Below the pieces are notes generated by a model. The model searched no databases, was not told the DNA's origin, and saw nothing but the letters and a program-made list of their open reading frames with translations. The position numbers and the translations under genes are program-made. Below, in pieces: positions 9,557-18,791 of a DNA stretch of 45,314 nt; the first letter of the stretch is position 1, and each line of letters begins with the position of its first letter. Origin of the DNA: an uncultured Methylococcaceae bacterium (GTDB lineage Bacteria > Pseudomonadota > Gammaproteobacteria > Methylococcales > Methylococcaceae); assembly GCA_903859815.1 (NCBI GenBank), contig CAIOOA010000103.1:1-45314 (forward strand). The letters run 5' to 3'.

Positions 9557-12295
9557 ATGCTGGGTAAGCTGGTCAAAACAATCATTGGCAGCCGTAACGA
9601 TCGGCTGGTTAAGAAAAAAAAGAAGATCGTTAAGAAGATCAACGCTCTAGAACCGCAAATGCAAAAGCTTTCGGATGCGGAGCTACAGGCAAAAACCGTC
9701 GAATTCAGGGAGCGCCTGAGCAAAGGGGAGAAGCTTGAAGCCCTTTTGCCAGAATCGTTTGCCGTAGTCCGTGAAGCTTCGCAGCGCGTTTTGAAAATGC
9801 GCCATTATGATGTGCAGTTAATCGGCGGCATGGTCTTGAACGACGGCAAAATCGCCGAAATGAAGACGGGTGAAGGTAAAACCCTAGTCGCCACCTTGGC
9901 CGCCTATCTCAATGCCCTCCCCGGCTTGGGTGTGCATGTGGTCACGGTGAACGATTATCTGGCCCGTCGCGATGCCGAATGGATGGGCGCAATTTATGGT
10001 TTCTTAGGTCTTAGCACGGGTGTGATTGTCAGCGGCATGGACAATGCCGAACGGCGCGAGGCTTACGCCGCCGACATCACCTATGGCACGAATAACGAAT
10101 ACGGATTCGACTATTTGCGTGACAATATGGCCTTCACCCCGGAGGATCGGGTACAGCGGGGCCGGAATTTTGCCATCGTTGACGAAGTGGACTCCATCCT
10201 CATCGACGAAGCGCGTACTCCGCTCATCATTTCAGGGCCAACTGAGGATCGAAGCGACCTATACCATCAGGTCAATCGCCTAATCCCGAAGCTGGTCAAG
10301 CAGGAAAAGGAAAACGGTCCCGGCGATTACAGCGTGGACGAAAAGTCCAAGCAGGTCTATCTGACCGATCAGGGTCACGAACGCATCGAGCAGATGATGG
10401 AGGAGCATGATCTGATCAAGCCGGGCCAAAGCCTATACGATGCGGTGAATATCCGCCTGATGCATTACATCAATGCTTGCTTGCGCGCCAATGTCTTGTT
10501 CCAGAAAGATGTGGACTACATCGTGCGTGACAATCAGATTATCATCGTCGATGAGTTCACCGGTCGCGCCATGACCGGCAGACGCTGGTCAGAAGGTTTG
10601 CATCAAGCCATGGAAGCCAAGGAAGGAGTGACCGTGCAAAACGAAAACCAGACGTTGGCATCGATCACCTTCCAGAACTATTTCCGCTTGTACAACAAAT
10701 TGTCTGGAATGACCGGCACGGCGGACACCGAGGCTTTCGAATTCCAACAGATTTACAATCTCGAAGTCGTTGTCATCCCGTCGAATGTACCGAATGTCCG
10801 CAAAGATTTTGGCGACTTGGTTTATCTGTCAGTGCCAGAAAAGTACAAAGCCATCATGGAAGATATTCAAGACTGCGTATCACGGGGACAACCGGTGCTG
10901 GTGGGCACCACTTCCATCGAAAATTCCGAGCTGCTATCAGGGATGCTCAAGAAAGCAGGCATCGCGCATGAAGTGTTGAACGCCAAACATCATGAACGTG
11001 AAGCCCATATTGTCGCCGAAGCCGGTAGACCTAGTGCGGTGACGATTGCAACCAACATGGCCGGTCGAGGCACGGACATTATTTTGGGCGGCAATCTCAA
11101 AGAAGAAATAACCCGACGCGGACTGACTGAACCCGGCGATGTTGAACAGGCCAAAATTGACTGGCAACAGCGTCATGAAGCCGTGGTTAACAGTGGCGGT
11201 CTCCATGTGATTGGCTCCGAACGGCATGAATCACGCCGCATCGACAACCAGTTGCGCGGTCGTTGCGGTCGCCAAGGCGACCCCGGTTCCACCCGCTTCT
11301 ATCTATCCTTGGCAGACAGCTTGATGCGTATTTTTGCATCTGAACGTGTCGCCGCCATCATGCAAAAGCTCGGCATGAGGGAAGGCGAGGCCATTGAACA
11401 TCCTTGGGTCACCAAAGCCATTGAGAATGCCCAGCGCAAAGTGGAAGCCCGCAACTTCGATATCCGCAAGCAATTGCTGGAATACGATAATGTGGCGAAT
11501 GATCAACGCAAGGTGATTTACTACCAACGCGATGCATTGATGGAAGCCGATGACATTTCCGAAACCATCACGGCAATTCGGGAAGATGTGGTCAACATGA
11601 TGTTCCAGCAATTCATCCCTCCGCACACGATGGAAGAGCAATGGGATGTGAAAGGCTTGGAAGAAACACTGGACCATGATCTGATGGTCAAAGTCCCCAT
11701 TACTCAATGGTTGGAGGAAGACCATTACTTGCACGATGAAAAGCTCAAGAAAATGATCACCGAGCGAGTGCAGGAGGATTATGAGGCAAAATCCAATGCC
11801 ATCGGCCCATCGGTGATGCATCATTTTGAAAAATCGGTGATGTTGCAAGTGTTGGATAACGCATGGAAAGAACATTTGGCCGCCATGGATCATCTACGCA
11901 TGGGCATACACCTGCGTGGTTACGCCCAGAAAGACCCCAAACAGGAATACAAGCGCGAAGCCTTCGAGATGTTCACTGGCATGTTGGACAACGTCAAACA
12001 GGAAGTGATTTCCATTGTGTCTAAAGTCCAAGTTCGCTCTGATGAAGAAGTGCGGATCATGGAGGAAGAGGCGCGTCAGAAGCAACGTGAACAGGAAATG
12101 TTATTCCATCATGCCGAAGCTGTCAGCTTGGAATTCCACCCGGAAGATCCTCTAGAACAGGAAAGACCAGAACAGGAAAGAAAGGCCGAAGCGGTCAAGC
12201 CGTTTGTGCGTGATGCCGCGAAAGTCGGCAGAAACGATCCCTGCCCTTGCGGTTCGGGCAAGAAGTATAAACAGTGCCATGGCAAGCTGGATTAA
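9557..12295 (+). CDS. secA: Preprotein translocase ATPase SecA
   Basis: 912 residues, normal for proteobacterial SecA. SecA is the motor that pushes unfolded preproteins through SecYEG at the inner membrane. Visible features: the N-terminal [16 protein letters not shown] segment, Walker A (EMKTGEGKT, about residues 101-109), Walker B region with [13 protein letters not shown], the second nucleotide-binding fold ([14 protein letters not shown]), the arginine-rich motif ([14 protein letters not shown]), the helical scaffold, and a C-terminal zinc-binding SecB-interaction tail ([13 protein letters not shown]). A lysine run near residue 20 is encoded by an A-rich tract around 9610. ATG at 9557. 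argJ follows after 15 bp, suggesting co-transcription. Confidence 0.98.
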   Translation: MLGKLVKTIIGSRNDRLVKKKKKIVKKINALEPQMQKLSDAELQAKTVEFRERLSKGEKLEALLPESFAVVREASQRVLKMRHYDVQLIGGMVLNDGKIAEMKTGEGKTLVATLAAYLNALPGLGVHVVTVNDYLARRDAEWMGAIYGFLGLSTGVIVSGMDNAERREAYAADITYGTNNEYGFDYLRDNMAFTPEDRVQRGRNFAIVDEVDSILIDEARTPLIISGPTEDRSDLYHQVNRLIPKLVKQEKENGPGDYSVDEKSKQVYLTDQGHERIEQMMEEHDLIKPGQSLYDAVNIRLMHYINACLRANVLFQKDVDYIVRDNQIIIVDEFTGRAMTGRRWSEGLHQAMEAKEGVTVQNENQTLASITFQNYFRLYNKLSGMTGTADTEAFEFQQIYNLEVVVIPSNVPNVRKDFGDLVYLSVPEKYKAIMEDIQDCVSRGQPVLVGTTSIENSELLSGMLKKAGIAHEVLNAKHHEREAHIVAEAGRPSAVTIATNMAGRGTDIILGGNLKEEITRRGLTEPGDVEQAKIDWQQRHEAVVNSGGLHVIGSERHESRRIDNQLRGRCGRQGDPGSTRFYLSLADSLMRIFASERVAAIMQKLGMREGEAIEHPWVTKAIENAQRKVEARNFDIRKQLLEYDNVANDQRKVIYYQRDALMEADDISETITAIREDVVNMMFQQFIPPHTMEEQWDVKGLEETLDHDLMVKVPITQWLEEDHYLHDEKLKKMITERVQEDYEAKSNAIGPSVMHHFEKSVMLQVLDNAWKEHLAAMDHLRMGIHLRGYAQKDPKQEYKREAFEMFTGMLDNVKQEVISIVSKVQVRSDEEVRIMEEEARQKQREQEMLFHHAEAVSLEFHPEDPLEQERPEQERKAEAVKPFVRDAAKVGRNDPCPCGSGKKYKQCHGKLD

Positions 12296-12310
12296 TCGCT
12301 AGGTGGGAGC

Positions 12311-13522
12311 ATGACGAGTCAAATGCATAATAATTCGGCAATCCTCAAAATTGCCGGCTTGAAATTGGGCGCGACCGGAGCGGGCATAAAACATAAAGAT
12401 CGTGATGACCTGTTGCTGATTGAATTGGCACCCGGCTCAAGTTGCGCCGCCGTATTCACTCGTAATGCATTTTGCGCCGCACCGGTGACGGTGGCACGCA
12501 AACATATTTCCCATGCCCCCCGTTGGTTGTTAATCAATTCGGGAAACGCCAATGCCGGAACCGGCAAACGTGGCTTGGACGATGCGCTGCAAACCTGTCA
12601 ACAAGTAGCCAAGTTGAGGGGGGCATCAGCCGAGCAAGTGATTCCCTTCTCCACTGGCGTGATTGGCGAATATCTACCCGTGGACAAAATAGCCGCCGCC
12701 CTGCCACTCGCCATCGAAGCCTTGACCGAGGAAGGCTGGGAACGGGCCTCACGGGCCATCATGACCACAGACACAGTTCCAAAGCTGGCCTACCGGGAAA
12801 TCTGCCTAGAGGGTGGCTCGGTGACTCTGGTGGGCATTGCCAAGGGAGCCGGTATGATTCAGCCCAATATGGCAACCATGCTGTCTTACATCGGGACGGA
12901 TGCCGAAATTGATTCGGGTTTGCTACAGGAACTTTTGTTTACAGCAGCCGATAGTTCGTTTAACTGCATCACTGTGGATGGCGACACTTCAACCAATGAT
13001 TCTTTGGTATTAATGGCGACAGGGGCTTCCGGCGTAATGGTGGAAAGAGACAATGCCAATGCTCAAGCTTTCGCCCTAGCCCTGCAAGCGGTCTGTGACG
13101 AATTGGCCGAAGCCATCGTCCGCGATGGCGAAGGCGCAACCAAGCTGATTCGCATCGTCGTTGAGCAAGCACGTAGCGAAGCCGAGGCACGCAATGTCGC
13201 CAAAACCATCGCTCATTCCCCATTAGTCAAAACGGCATTTTTCGCCAGCGACCCAAACTGGGGGCGCATCCTCGCCGCCGTGGGCCGTTCCGACTGCCCA
13301 GACTTGGACATAGACCAAGTGGCGATCTGGCTGGGCGATGTCTGCATCGTCGAAAACGGTGGGAGGGCTTTGAGCTACACCGAAGAAGCCGGTCAGAGAG
13401 TCATGTCCGAGACTGACATTACTGTGCGTGTCGTGCTTGGACGCGGGGAAGTCTCGCAACGGGTGTTGACTTGCGATTTTTCTTACGATTATGTCAAAAT
13501 CAACGCGGAATATCGAACCTGA
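12311..13522 (+). CDS. argJ: Bifunctional ornithine acetyltransferase / N-acetylglutamate synthase ArgJ
   Basis: 403 residues, family length. ArgJ transfers the acetyl group from N-acetylornithine to glutamate in the cyclic arginine pathway; bifunctional forms also use acetyl-CoA. The self-cleavage site is clear: KGAGMIQPNMATM, with Thr189 as the new N-terminal nucleophile. Other conserved parts are the N-terminal AVFTRNAFCAAPV, INSGNANAGTG, STGVIGEYLPV, and GEGATKLI and DPNWGRILAAVGRS in the C-terminal half. The C-terminus in this family completes the active site. An AGGTGG-like ribosome site lies just before ATG 12311. It sits 15 bp after secA, a linkage that I recall from other gammaproteobacteria. 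Whether it is mono- or bifunctional cannot be told from sequence. Confidence 0.96.
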   Translation: MTSQMHNNSAILKIAGLKLGATGAGIKHKDRDDLLLIELAPGSSCAAVFTRNAFCAAPVTVARKHISHAPRWLLINSGNANAGTGKRGLDDALQTCQQVAKLRGASAEQVIPFSTGVIGEYLPVDKIAAALPLAIEALTEEGWERASRAIMTTDTVPKLAYREICLEGGSVTLVGIAKGAGMIQPNMATMLSYIGTDAEIDSGLLQELLFTAADSSFNCITVDGDTSTNDSLVLMATGASGVMVERDNANAQAFALALQAVCDELAEAIVRDGEGATKLIRIVVEQARSEAEARNVAKTIAHSPLVKTAFFASDPNWGRILAAVGRSDCPDLDIDQVAIWLGDVCIVENGGRALSYTEEAGQRVMSETDITVRVVLGRGEVSQRVLTCDFSYDYVKINAEYRT

Positions 13523-13577
13523 GTTTCGATAGTTTCGTGAACAAGTTGCACCTGTCCTTAATTTAGAGGCTATTCGC

Positions 13578-13690
13578 TTGAACGCCGCCACCCTGCGTGA
13601 GTCAGACCGCTTTGCTTGGCTAGAACACCAAACTCGCTTATTGAAAGCAGGCAAGCTTAACGAATTGGATATATCCAGTTTAAATGAGCC
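13578..13690 (+). pseudogene. DUF29 protein remnant (N-terminal piece only)
   Basis: About 37 codons read RESDRFAWLEHQTRLLKAGK and then LNELDISSLNE, which matches the start of DUF29 proteins (pattern YExDFYAWxxxQAxLLRxGRFxxLDxxxLxEE). The similarity stops after LNE, where the sequence runs into the 3' end of the convergent VOC gene. There is no good start codon other than TTG. DUF29 proteins have no known function and are often multicopy in cyanobacteria and environmental proteobacteria. I read this as the stub of a gene cut off by a rearrangement. Confidence 0.55.
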
Positions 13691-13702
13691 GGGATTTCTG
13701 GC

Positions 13703-14080
13703 CTACTGCATAGAATGCAAGCCGATCATATTTCCTTCCGTATCCAACACTAGGGAGATAAACCCATATTCACCGATAGGCATTTTAGCCCGGTGTATCT
13801 CGCCACCGGCTTCGACTACCCTCCCTTCTTCCACCGCGCAATCCTCGCAATGAAAATAGACAATCGTTGAATTCCCCCCTGATGGGCAACCATTGATTTT
13901 GACCAGCGCACCAGAGCTTCCATAGTTGTTTTTTTCCGCCGAAAATCCCCACAACTCAATCTCTGGGAACGGTGCGTTCAGTGGCTGCAAGTTTGTTTGG
14001 AAAACGGACTCATAAAAGCGCTTGGCGCGATCCAAGTCTTGCACATAGATTTCAAACCAAGCAACGGGGTTGTTGTGCAT
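13703..14080 (-). CDS. VOC (glyoxalase/bleomycin resistance-like) family protein
   Basis: 125 residues, the size of a single VOC domain made of two beta-alpha-beta-beta-beta modules. The N-terminus NPVAWFEIYVQDLDRAKRFY and the C-terminal IGEYGFISLVLDTEGNMIGLHS are typical: the helix after 'DLDRAKRFYESVF' and the strand 'GNMIGLHS' are standard in uncharacterised VOC proteins. The family includes metal-dependent lyases and dioxygenases and drug-binding proteins, so no substrate can be given. A GGAG site lies 7 bases before ATG 14080. It is transcribed against argJ and cuts into the DUF29 remnant. Confidence 0.85.
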   Translation of the reverse strand: MHNNPVAWFEIYVQDLDRAKRFYESVFQTNLQPLNAPFPEIELWGFSAEKNNYGSSGALVKINGCPSGGNSTIVYFHCEDCAVEEGRVVEAGGEIHRAKMPIGEYGFISLVLDTEGNMIGLHSMQ

Positions 14081-14234
14081 GTTGTTTCTCCGATGAGTGT
14101 GATTGATACATTCAGGAAGGTACAGAGTGGGGCATCCGATACATTTTTAGTAACGCCTTTAGAAGGACAAGACCGTAAATGCGTGAATTTAAGACAGGAC
14201 AATGAGTATACAGAACAAACTTGGCATGATCAAA

Positions 14235-14257
14235 CCCTCTCCCCAGTGGGGAGAGGG
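14235..14257. repeat. Palindrome CCCTCTCCCC-AGT-GGGGAGAGGG
   Basis: Perfect 10-bp inverted repeat with a 3-base loop, between the VOC and SmbP-like genes. No T-tract follows on either strand. It resembles the hairpin at 4474-4496. The rest of the 14081-14318 gap shows no gene I can support. Confidence 0.6.
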
Positions 14258-14318
14258 AACTTATTAAGGCAACAATCGCCCTTTAGTTTGATCAAGCACC
14301 ATCAAAGCGGGGCTTGAT

Positions 14319-14687
14319 TTAGGAACCGCCCCCAAACTTTTGAACCTTGGGTCCTTCTTTCATCATCGCCAGAGCCTCTTCTAGGGCTGCCGTAGCCTCG
14401 GGCACTTTACCGGCTTTAGCTTCGTTCATGCCGGTTTTGATTTTGCTGGTGATGCGCTGCATGGCGGGGGAAGTCAATGTTGTGAGCTTCTCCTTTGAGA
14501 ATTTGAAAGCCACTTCGGCATCAGCCGCAAAAGCTTCGACGGTCCCAGTCTTGCCAGTTGTAACCGCTTTCTGAGTGAGCGCAGCCAACTCCGTGAAATC
14601 CTCGTTCATAGGCGAACCAGCAGCAAGCGCACTTCCAATGGAAAAGAGGGAGAGCAGCAAGGTTAAAAATAAATGTCTTAGTTTCAT
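14319..14687 (-). CDS. Small periplasmic SmbP-like protein
   Basis: 122 residues from ATG 14687, chosen because AGGACA lies just upstream and a clean signal peptide follows (MKLRHLFLTLLLSLFSIG, cleavage after ALA); the longer open frame upstream has no signal peptide. The mature part is short, helical and Ala/Lys/Glu-rich, with helices such as TVEAFAADAEVAFKFSKEK and ATAALEEALAMMKEG. This arrangement recalls the small metal-binding protein (SmbP) group, but the His-rich character of SmbP is missing, so metal binding is doubtful. Exported small helical protein is certain; the SmbP label is a resemblance only. Confidence 0.6.
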   Translation of the reverse strand: MKLRHLFLTLLLSLFSIGSALAAGSPMNEDFTELAALTQKAVTTGKTGTVEAFAADAEVAFKFSKEKLTTLTSPAMQRITSKIKTGMNEAKAGKVPEATAALEEALAMMKEGPKVQKFGGGS

Positions 14688-14863
14688 AGAGTGTCCTGTT
14701 GGATTCTTCTTGTGACAAATTAAAGGGGCTCCGCTTGGTTCCCCTAACATCACCGGTAGCAAAGATTGCCTCAACCAATATCGAAGATGCGCAACAATTC
14801 CTATAGGCTAGGGCTATAGTCTACACGGATAGTATTACAGTATAGCAAAAACAATTTTTACTC

Positions 14864-14879
14864 TGTGCGCTGGCGCACA
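14864..14879. promoter_or_regulatory. Perfect palindrome TGTGCGC-TG-GCGCACA, possible operator
   Basis: A 7-bp perfect inverted repeat with a 2-base centre, in the 297-bp gap between the divergent SmbP-like (start 14687) and Nudix-ThiE (start 14985) genes. Its size and position fit a dimeric regulator site, but I cannot match it to a known regulator. It could also be a small dispersed palindrome. Nothing else is recognisable in this gap. Confidence 0.3.
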
Positions 14880-14984
14880 TAACGGGGCTATTATTGCTCG
14901 GTCAACCCCATAGAGCCGTTTATCCTGTAAAATAGTTTGCATTCCAACCCACTTCATTTCCAAGCAAAGCTACTTTTCAATCAC

Positions 14985-15944
14985 ATGGCATCAACTTCAC
15001 ATTCTTCCGCCTTGCATGTCGCCGTTGGCGTTATTCGCAATGCTCATGGGGAAGTTTTGATTGCCCGACGGCATGAGCATTTGCACCAAGGTGGGTTATG
15101 GGAATTTCCAGGCGGCAAGATAGAGCCTGAAGAGACGGTAGAACAAGCACTCAGACGGGAATTGTTTGAAGAATTGTCGATTTCTGCTGAAGCAACCACG
15201 CCCTTGATTAAAATCCACCACGATTATGGCGACAAGCAGGTATTACTGGACGTGTGGCGGGTGGACGCCTACACTGGCTCGCCCCACGGGCGGGAAAATC
15301 AGGCAATACGCTGGGTTTCGACTGATGATTTACACCAATTCGACTTTCCGTCCGCCAATCGGCCCATCATCACAGCGGCAAGCCTGCCCGAATTTTATCC
15401 CATTATTGATGGCAGCTTGGATGACGTGGATGCCTTGTTTGCCAAACTCGAAAACTTATGCCAAAACGCTTATCGCTTGGCACAATGGCGGGTCAGATTC
15501 CAAGATGAATCGGCATACCTGGAGTCAACCCGTCGAGCTGTGGCTTTTTGCAAGCCTTATGGCCTACAACTGTTACTCAACGCCGAACCCATCATGGCGA
15601 TCCAAACGGGTGCAGCGGGAATCCATTTGAACAGCCGCCGACTGTTGGCGCTGCAAGGAAGGCCAATCCAACACCCATTTCAAGTGGCAGCTTCATGTCA
15701 TAACCCTGAGGAAATCCGCCACGCAGAACGAATTGGCATCGACTTCATTTTGCTCTCCCCGGTATTGCCCACTCCTAGCCACCCCGAAGCTATCCCATTG
15801 GGTTGGAACCAATTTGGTGCATGGGTTGAACAGGCCAACTTGCCCGTGTTTGCCCTTGGAGGAATGACAAAAAACCAGCTTGGTCAGGCTAGACAGCACG
15901 GTGCGCAGGGCATAGCCGGCATCAAAGGATTCGGCAGCCCATAA
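14985..15944 (+). CDS. Nudix hydrolase (MutT-like) fused to a ThiE-like domain
   Basis: 319 residues from ATG 14985; a longer frame begins with TTG 14937 but the ATG sits right before the Nudix fold. Residues 10-140 are a MutT-type Nudix domain, with GLWEFPGGKIEPEETVEQAL and then RRELFEELSI: the Nudix box has the RELxEE catalytic core, but the usual Gly near its end is Ser. MutT removes oxidised dGTP (8-oxo-dGTP). Residues about 170-319 resemble thiamine-phosphate synthase (GIHLNSRRL, then DFILLSPVLPTPSHP and PVFALGGM), a TIM-barrel form common as a MutT C-terminal extension in gammaproteobacteria. Several ThiE catalytic positions look changed, so thiamine synthesis is doubtful. In related genomes mutT often follows argJ; here three unrelated pieces lie between. 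Confidence 0.9.
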   Translation: MASTSHSSALHVAVGVIRNAHGEVLIARRHEHLHQGGLWEFPGGKIEPEETVEQALRRELFEELSISAEATTPLIKIHHDYGDKQVLLDVWRVDAYTGSPHGRENQAIRWVSTDDLHQFDFPSANRPIITAASLPEFYPIIDGSLDDVDALFAKLENLCQNAYRLAQWRVRFQDESAYLESTRRAVAFCKPYGLQLLLNAEPIMAIQTGAAGIHLNSRRLLALQGRPIQHPFQVAASCHNPEEIRHAERIGIDFILLSPVLPTPSHPEAIPLGWNQFGAWVEQANLPVFALGGMTKNQLGQARQHGAQGIAGIKGFGSP

Positions 15945-15977
15945 AGATTTCTGGATATGCCTTATAATGGCGCTTTA

Positions 15978-15994
15978 CGCACCGCAAAAGTGCA
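15978..15994 (+). promoter_or_regulatory. NtrC-like binding site upstream of glnA
   Basis: CGCACC-GCAAA-AGTGCA matches the NtrC consensus TGCACC-N5-GGTGCA at 10 of 12 specified bases. It is about 140 bp before the glnA start, a suitable enhancer distance. A second small inverted repeat (GTGC-TTAG-GCAC) lies at about 16007-16018. I could not find a convincing sigma-54 -24/-12 pair between here and 16136, which weakens the case. Confidence 0.4.
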
Positions 15995-16135
15995 ATCATG
16001 GCAGGTGTGCTTAGGCACAACCGGAAAAAAAGCAACACTCATCGCCATTTATGGGTGTTAGTTGGTTGGTATGATTTCTGTATGCATATCAACCTGTTTA
16101 ATTATAACTTCGACAAACACACAGAGGAATAACGC

Positions 16136-17548
16136 ATGACGACGCCCAATGAAGTCCTTCAGATGATCAAAGACAACGAAGTCAGATATGTTGATTTCCG
16201 CTTCTGCGACACCCGTGGAAAGGAACAGCATGTCACTGTACCGGCCAGCACCATCGATGAAGACTTATTTGAAGACGGTAAAATGTTCGATGGTTCGTCC
16301 ATCGCCGGTTGGAAAGGAATCAACGAATCCGACATGATCCTGATGCCAGACGCGAATACCGCCGTTCTCGACCCATTCTTTGACGACACCACGTTAGTTC
16401 TGCGTTGCGACATCATCGAACCCTCCACCATGCAGGGTTACGAGCGCGACCCCCGTTCCATCGCCCATCGCGCTGAAGCCTATCTGAAGTCAACCGGCAT
16501 CGCCGACACTGCGTTCTTCGGCCCGGAAAATGAATTCTTCGTATTTGACGATGTTCGCTGGGGTACCACCATGCAAGGTTCTTTCTTCAAGATCGATTCT
16601 GAAGAAGCCGGCTGGAACTCTGAAAAAGTTTACGAAGACGGTAACATCGGCCATCGCCCCGGCGTCAAGGGCGGTTATTTCCCGGTTCCGCCCGTCGATT
16701 CACTGCAAGACCTACGTTCTGCCATGTGTAACACCTTGGAAGAATTCGGCCAAGTCGTTGAAGTCCATCATCACGAAGTCGCCACTGCCGGTCAATGTGA
16801 AATTGGCGTTCAATTCGGCACCTTGGTGAAGAAGGCTGACGAAGTGCTGATCTTGAAATATGTCATCCAAAACGTTGCCCATGCCTTCGGCAAGACCGCA
16901 ACCTTCATGCCCAAGCCACTGGTCGGCGACAATGGTTCCGGTATGCATGTTCACATGTCCTTATCCAAAGACGGTAAGAACACGTTCACGGGCGACCTCT
17001 ACGGTGGCTTGTCTGAAACTGCGCTCTACTACATCGGTGGCATCATCAAACATGCGCACGCCCTGAACGCCTTCTGTAATGCTTCCACCAACAGCTACAA
17101 GCGTTTGGTTCCCGGTTTTGAAGCCCCGGTCATGCTGGCCTACTCGGCTCGCAACCGTTCCGCATCGATCCGCATTCCTTATGTGCAGAACCCGAAGGGT
17201 CGCCGCATCGAAGTGCGCTTCCCAGACTCCACCGCCAACCCCTACTTGGCGTTTGCCGCCATGTTGATGGCTGGCTTGGACGGCATTCAAAACAAGATCC
17301 ACCCCGGCGATGCCATGGACAAAGACTTGTATGACCTGCCACCGGAAGAGGAAAAAGCCATTCCGCAGGTGTCTTACTCGTTTGACATGTCCTTGGACGC
17401 ATTGGACAAAGACCGCGAGTTCCTGACCAAGGGCGGCGTGTTCACCGACGACGTGATCGATGCCTACATCGGCCTGAAAATGCAGGAAGTGACCCGCTTC
17501 CGCATGTCCACCCACCCGGTCGAGTTCGACATGTACTACAGCTTGTAA
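16136..17548 (+). CDS. glnA: Type I glutamine synthetase
   Basis: 470 residues, the GSI-beta length. It makes glutamine from glutamate, ammonia and ATP as a cytosolic dodecamer. Conserved elements: [17 protein letters not shown] near residue 50, [10 protein letters not shown] (metal site), [17 protein letters not shown], the ATP-site segment [16 protein letters not shown], and [13 protein letters not shown] near the C-terminus. Tyr399 lies in LYDLPPEE, the adenylylation loop modified by GlnE, so control by adenylylation is expected. AGAGGA lies 7 bases before ATG 16136. An NtrC-like site is upstream (15978-15994) and an intrinsic terminator at 17683-17718 ends the unit. Confidence 0.98.
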   Translation: MTTPNEVLQMIKDNEVRYVDFRFCDTRGKEQHVTVPASTIDEDLFEDGKMFDGSSIAGWKGINESDMILMPDANTAVLDPFFDDTTLVLRCDIIEPSTMQGYERDPRSIAHRAEAYLKSTGIADTAFFGPENEFFVFDDVRWGTTMQGSFFKIDSEEAGWNSEKVYEDGNIGHRPGVKGGYFPVPPVDSLQDLRSAMCNTLEEFGQVVEVHHHEVATAGQCEIGVQFGTLVKKADEVLILKYVIQNVAHAFGKTATFMPKPLVGDNGSGMHVHMSLSKDGKNTFTGDLYGGLSETALYYIGGIIKHAHALNAFCNASTNSYKRLVPGFEAPVMLAYSARNRSASIRIPYVQNPKGRRIEVRFPDSTANPYLAFAAMLMAGLDGIQNKIHPGDAMDKDLYDLPPEEEKAIPQVSYSFDMSLDALDKDREFLTKGGVFTDDVIDAYIGLKMQEVTRFRMSTHPVEFDMYYSL

Positions 17549-17550
17549 TC

Positions 17551-17600
17551 CGTCATTTCGGCAGGGATGCCGAAATCCAGCGTCCACGGATGGCAAGCTG
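17551..17600 (+). repeat. REP-like element (CATTTCGGCAGGGATGCCGAAATC), copy 1
   Basis: Starts 3 bp after the glnA stop. An inverted repeat CATTTCGGCA/TGCCGAAAT is followed by CCAGCG-CCA-GGATG-CAAGCT. The same element is at 43488-43537, with compensating changes in the stem (TTCGG/CCGAA versus TTTGG/CCAAA), so the pairing itself seems conserved. Confidence 0.7.
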
Positions 17601-17682
17601 GAATTGTTCACATCGCCCAATTCAGGGCAATGAGTGATACTACAAGTTGCAGTCCTTAGGGAACGACTGAAAAAATGAAAAC

Positions 17683-17718
17683 AACCCGCGTAGCCTCTGG
17701 CTATGCGGGTTTTTTTTA
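17683..17718 (+). terminator. Intrinsic terminator after glnA
   Basis: Stem AACCCGCGTAGCC / GGCTATGCGGGTT (one mismatch) with loop TCT, followed by a run of seven or more T. About 135 bp after the glnA stop, oriented for + strand transcription. The A-rich bases before it could make it bidirectional. Confidence 0.9.
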
Positions 17719-17776
17719 TGGCAAATTTTAGGTGCATTCGGCATAATGGATTGTCGATATTTCAGGGGTAATTCGG

Positions 17777-17938
17777 ATGATTATTACCAAACAACAAAAA
17801 CAGGCCATGCGCCTAGCCTGCTGTGAAGAACGCATTGATGAATATATCAAGCAACTTGCCAATCTCGCCGCGCTGGATGCGACCCAGCATGACCGCGCTG
17901 AATTGATTGGATTCATCAATGAACCGGCTGCACAATGA
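17777..17938 (+). CDS. Small protein upstream of the VRR-NUC effector
   Basis: 53 residues from ATG 17777, preceded by an AGGGG-type ribosome site. The sequence is helical and charged (ACCEERIDEYIKQLANLAAL), ending FINEPAAQ. I do not recognise a family. Its last 20 bases overlap the effector start at 17919 in another frame, which suggests translational coupling. It could be an accessory or loading protein for the effector, by position only. Confidence 0.55.
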   Translation: MIITKQQKQAMRLACCEERIDEYIKQLANLAALDATQHDRAELIGFINEPAAQ

Positions 17939-18769
17939 CTCCCTGATTGTCCGTTGCCCGGACAAACCCGGCCCGATGTCGAATGCGGCCAAGCGCGAAA
18001 CCGACCAGAAAATGCTGTGCGAACTGATGTGTTGCTGCGCCAAAGACCCGAATGTCTCGTTCAGTCACAAGACCGGGCAGACCGCACCGCGCTACCAAAG
18101 CTGCGTCGCCGACACCATCCTCAACGCCAATGGTTTGAACTCCTTGTTGACGCCTAACATGACCGAGCCGGTTTCCCGCTATTGGCCGGAAGTCACTTAC
18201 GACATGACTTGGCAGCACAGCCCAACCCGCTGACCCGTGGCGGCACGCCGACCTATGGCACTGAAGGCGGCAAGCATTGGGGGAAGTACGGCGCAATCAA
18301 CCGCCATGCCGAAGAAATCGGCTGGGACAGGGATGAACAAGGCCCGCCGACCCGCCGCCCTGACATCATCGCCGTCAAAGACCCGTTCAATCCACCGACC
18401 CAAGATAACATCGACCGGATTTATGAAATGAAATTTAGGGGGGATGAGTGGAATGATGGGCAGGAACGATCCTATGAGAAGATAGGGGGAAATCCGAGTA
18501 AAGTTAAGGAACTGACGGAAGATAAATGCTGCGGTAATGATAACCGAAAGAATATACCCGAACCGGTTTTATTACCCACGGCGATGAAACGCAATGCCGA
18601 ACGCCTCGCCGCAAAACAAACAGAAAGTTTGATTAATTGGGGAAACGTTGGCAAAGGAGCGGCTGTCGTTGGTGTCGGTGTAGTTATCATCGGTGCTGCT
18701 GCTTCTGGGGCAGGGGCTTTTGCGGCTGGATTGATGGGTTTGGGTGCTTTAGCCACTCAATCCCCGTAA
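17919..18769 (+). pseudogene. VRR-NUC type VI-type nuclease effector, frameshifted
   Basis: Two overlapping frames together make one protein of about 283 residues. The first (ATG 17919 to stop 18233) is Cys-rich (MLCELMCCCAKDP) and ends PEVTYDMT, a junction typical before the nuclease domain. The second frame (open from about 18182) continues with NPLTRGGTPTYG and then RRPDIIAVKDPFNPPTQDNI, IYEMKF and QERSYEKIGG. This is the VRR-NUC (PD-(D/E)xK) pattern, with PD and ExK present. A Gly/Ala-rich hydrophobic tail follows. VRR-NUC proteins with neighbouring DUF3396 immunity proteins are known antibacterial T6SS effectors. The shift must lie in 18182-18233, so this is a broken gene, a sequencing indel or programmed frameshifting. 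No VgrG, Hcp or PAAR gene is near. Confidence 0.75.
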
Positions 18770-18791
18770 ACTCAATACAGGAAAAACTAAT

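Noticed and set aside
14985-15944. Active thiamine-phosphate synthase
   Set aside because: The ThiE-like half is degenerate at several expected catalytic positions, so only the Nudix activity is called.
16007-16080. Sigma-54 promoter for glnA
   Set aside because: TGGCAGGTGTGC and GTTGGTTGG-type stretches were tried, but none has GG and GC at the needed spacing.
17907-18769. Two separate genes in overlapping frames
   Set aside because: The end of the first frame (VTYDMT) and the start of the second (NPLTRGG and the VRR-NUC motifs) join as in single-chain effectors, and the second frame has no good start codon.
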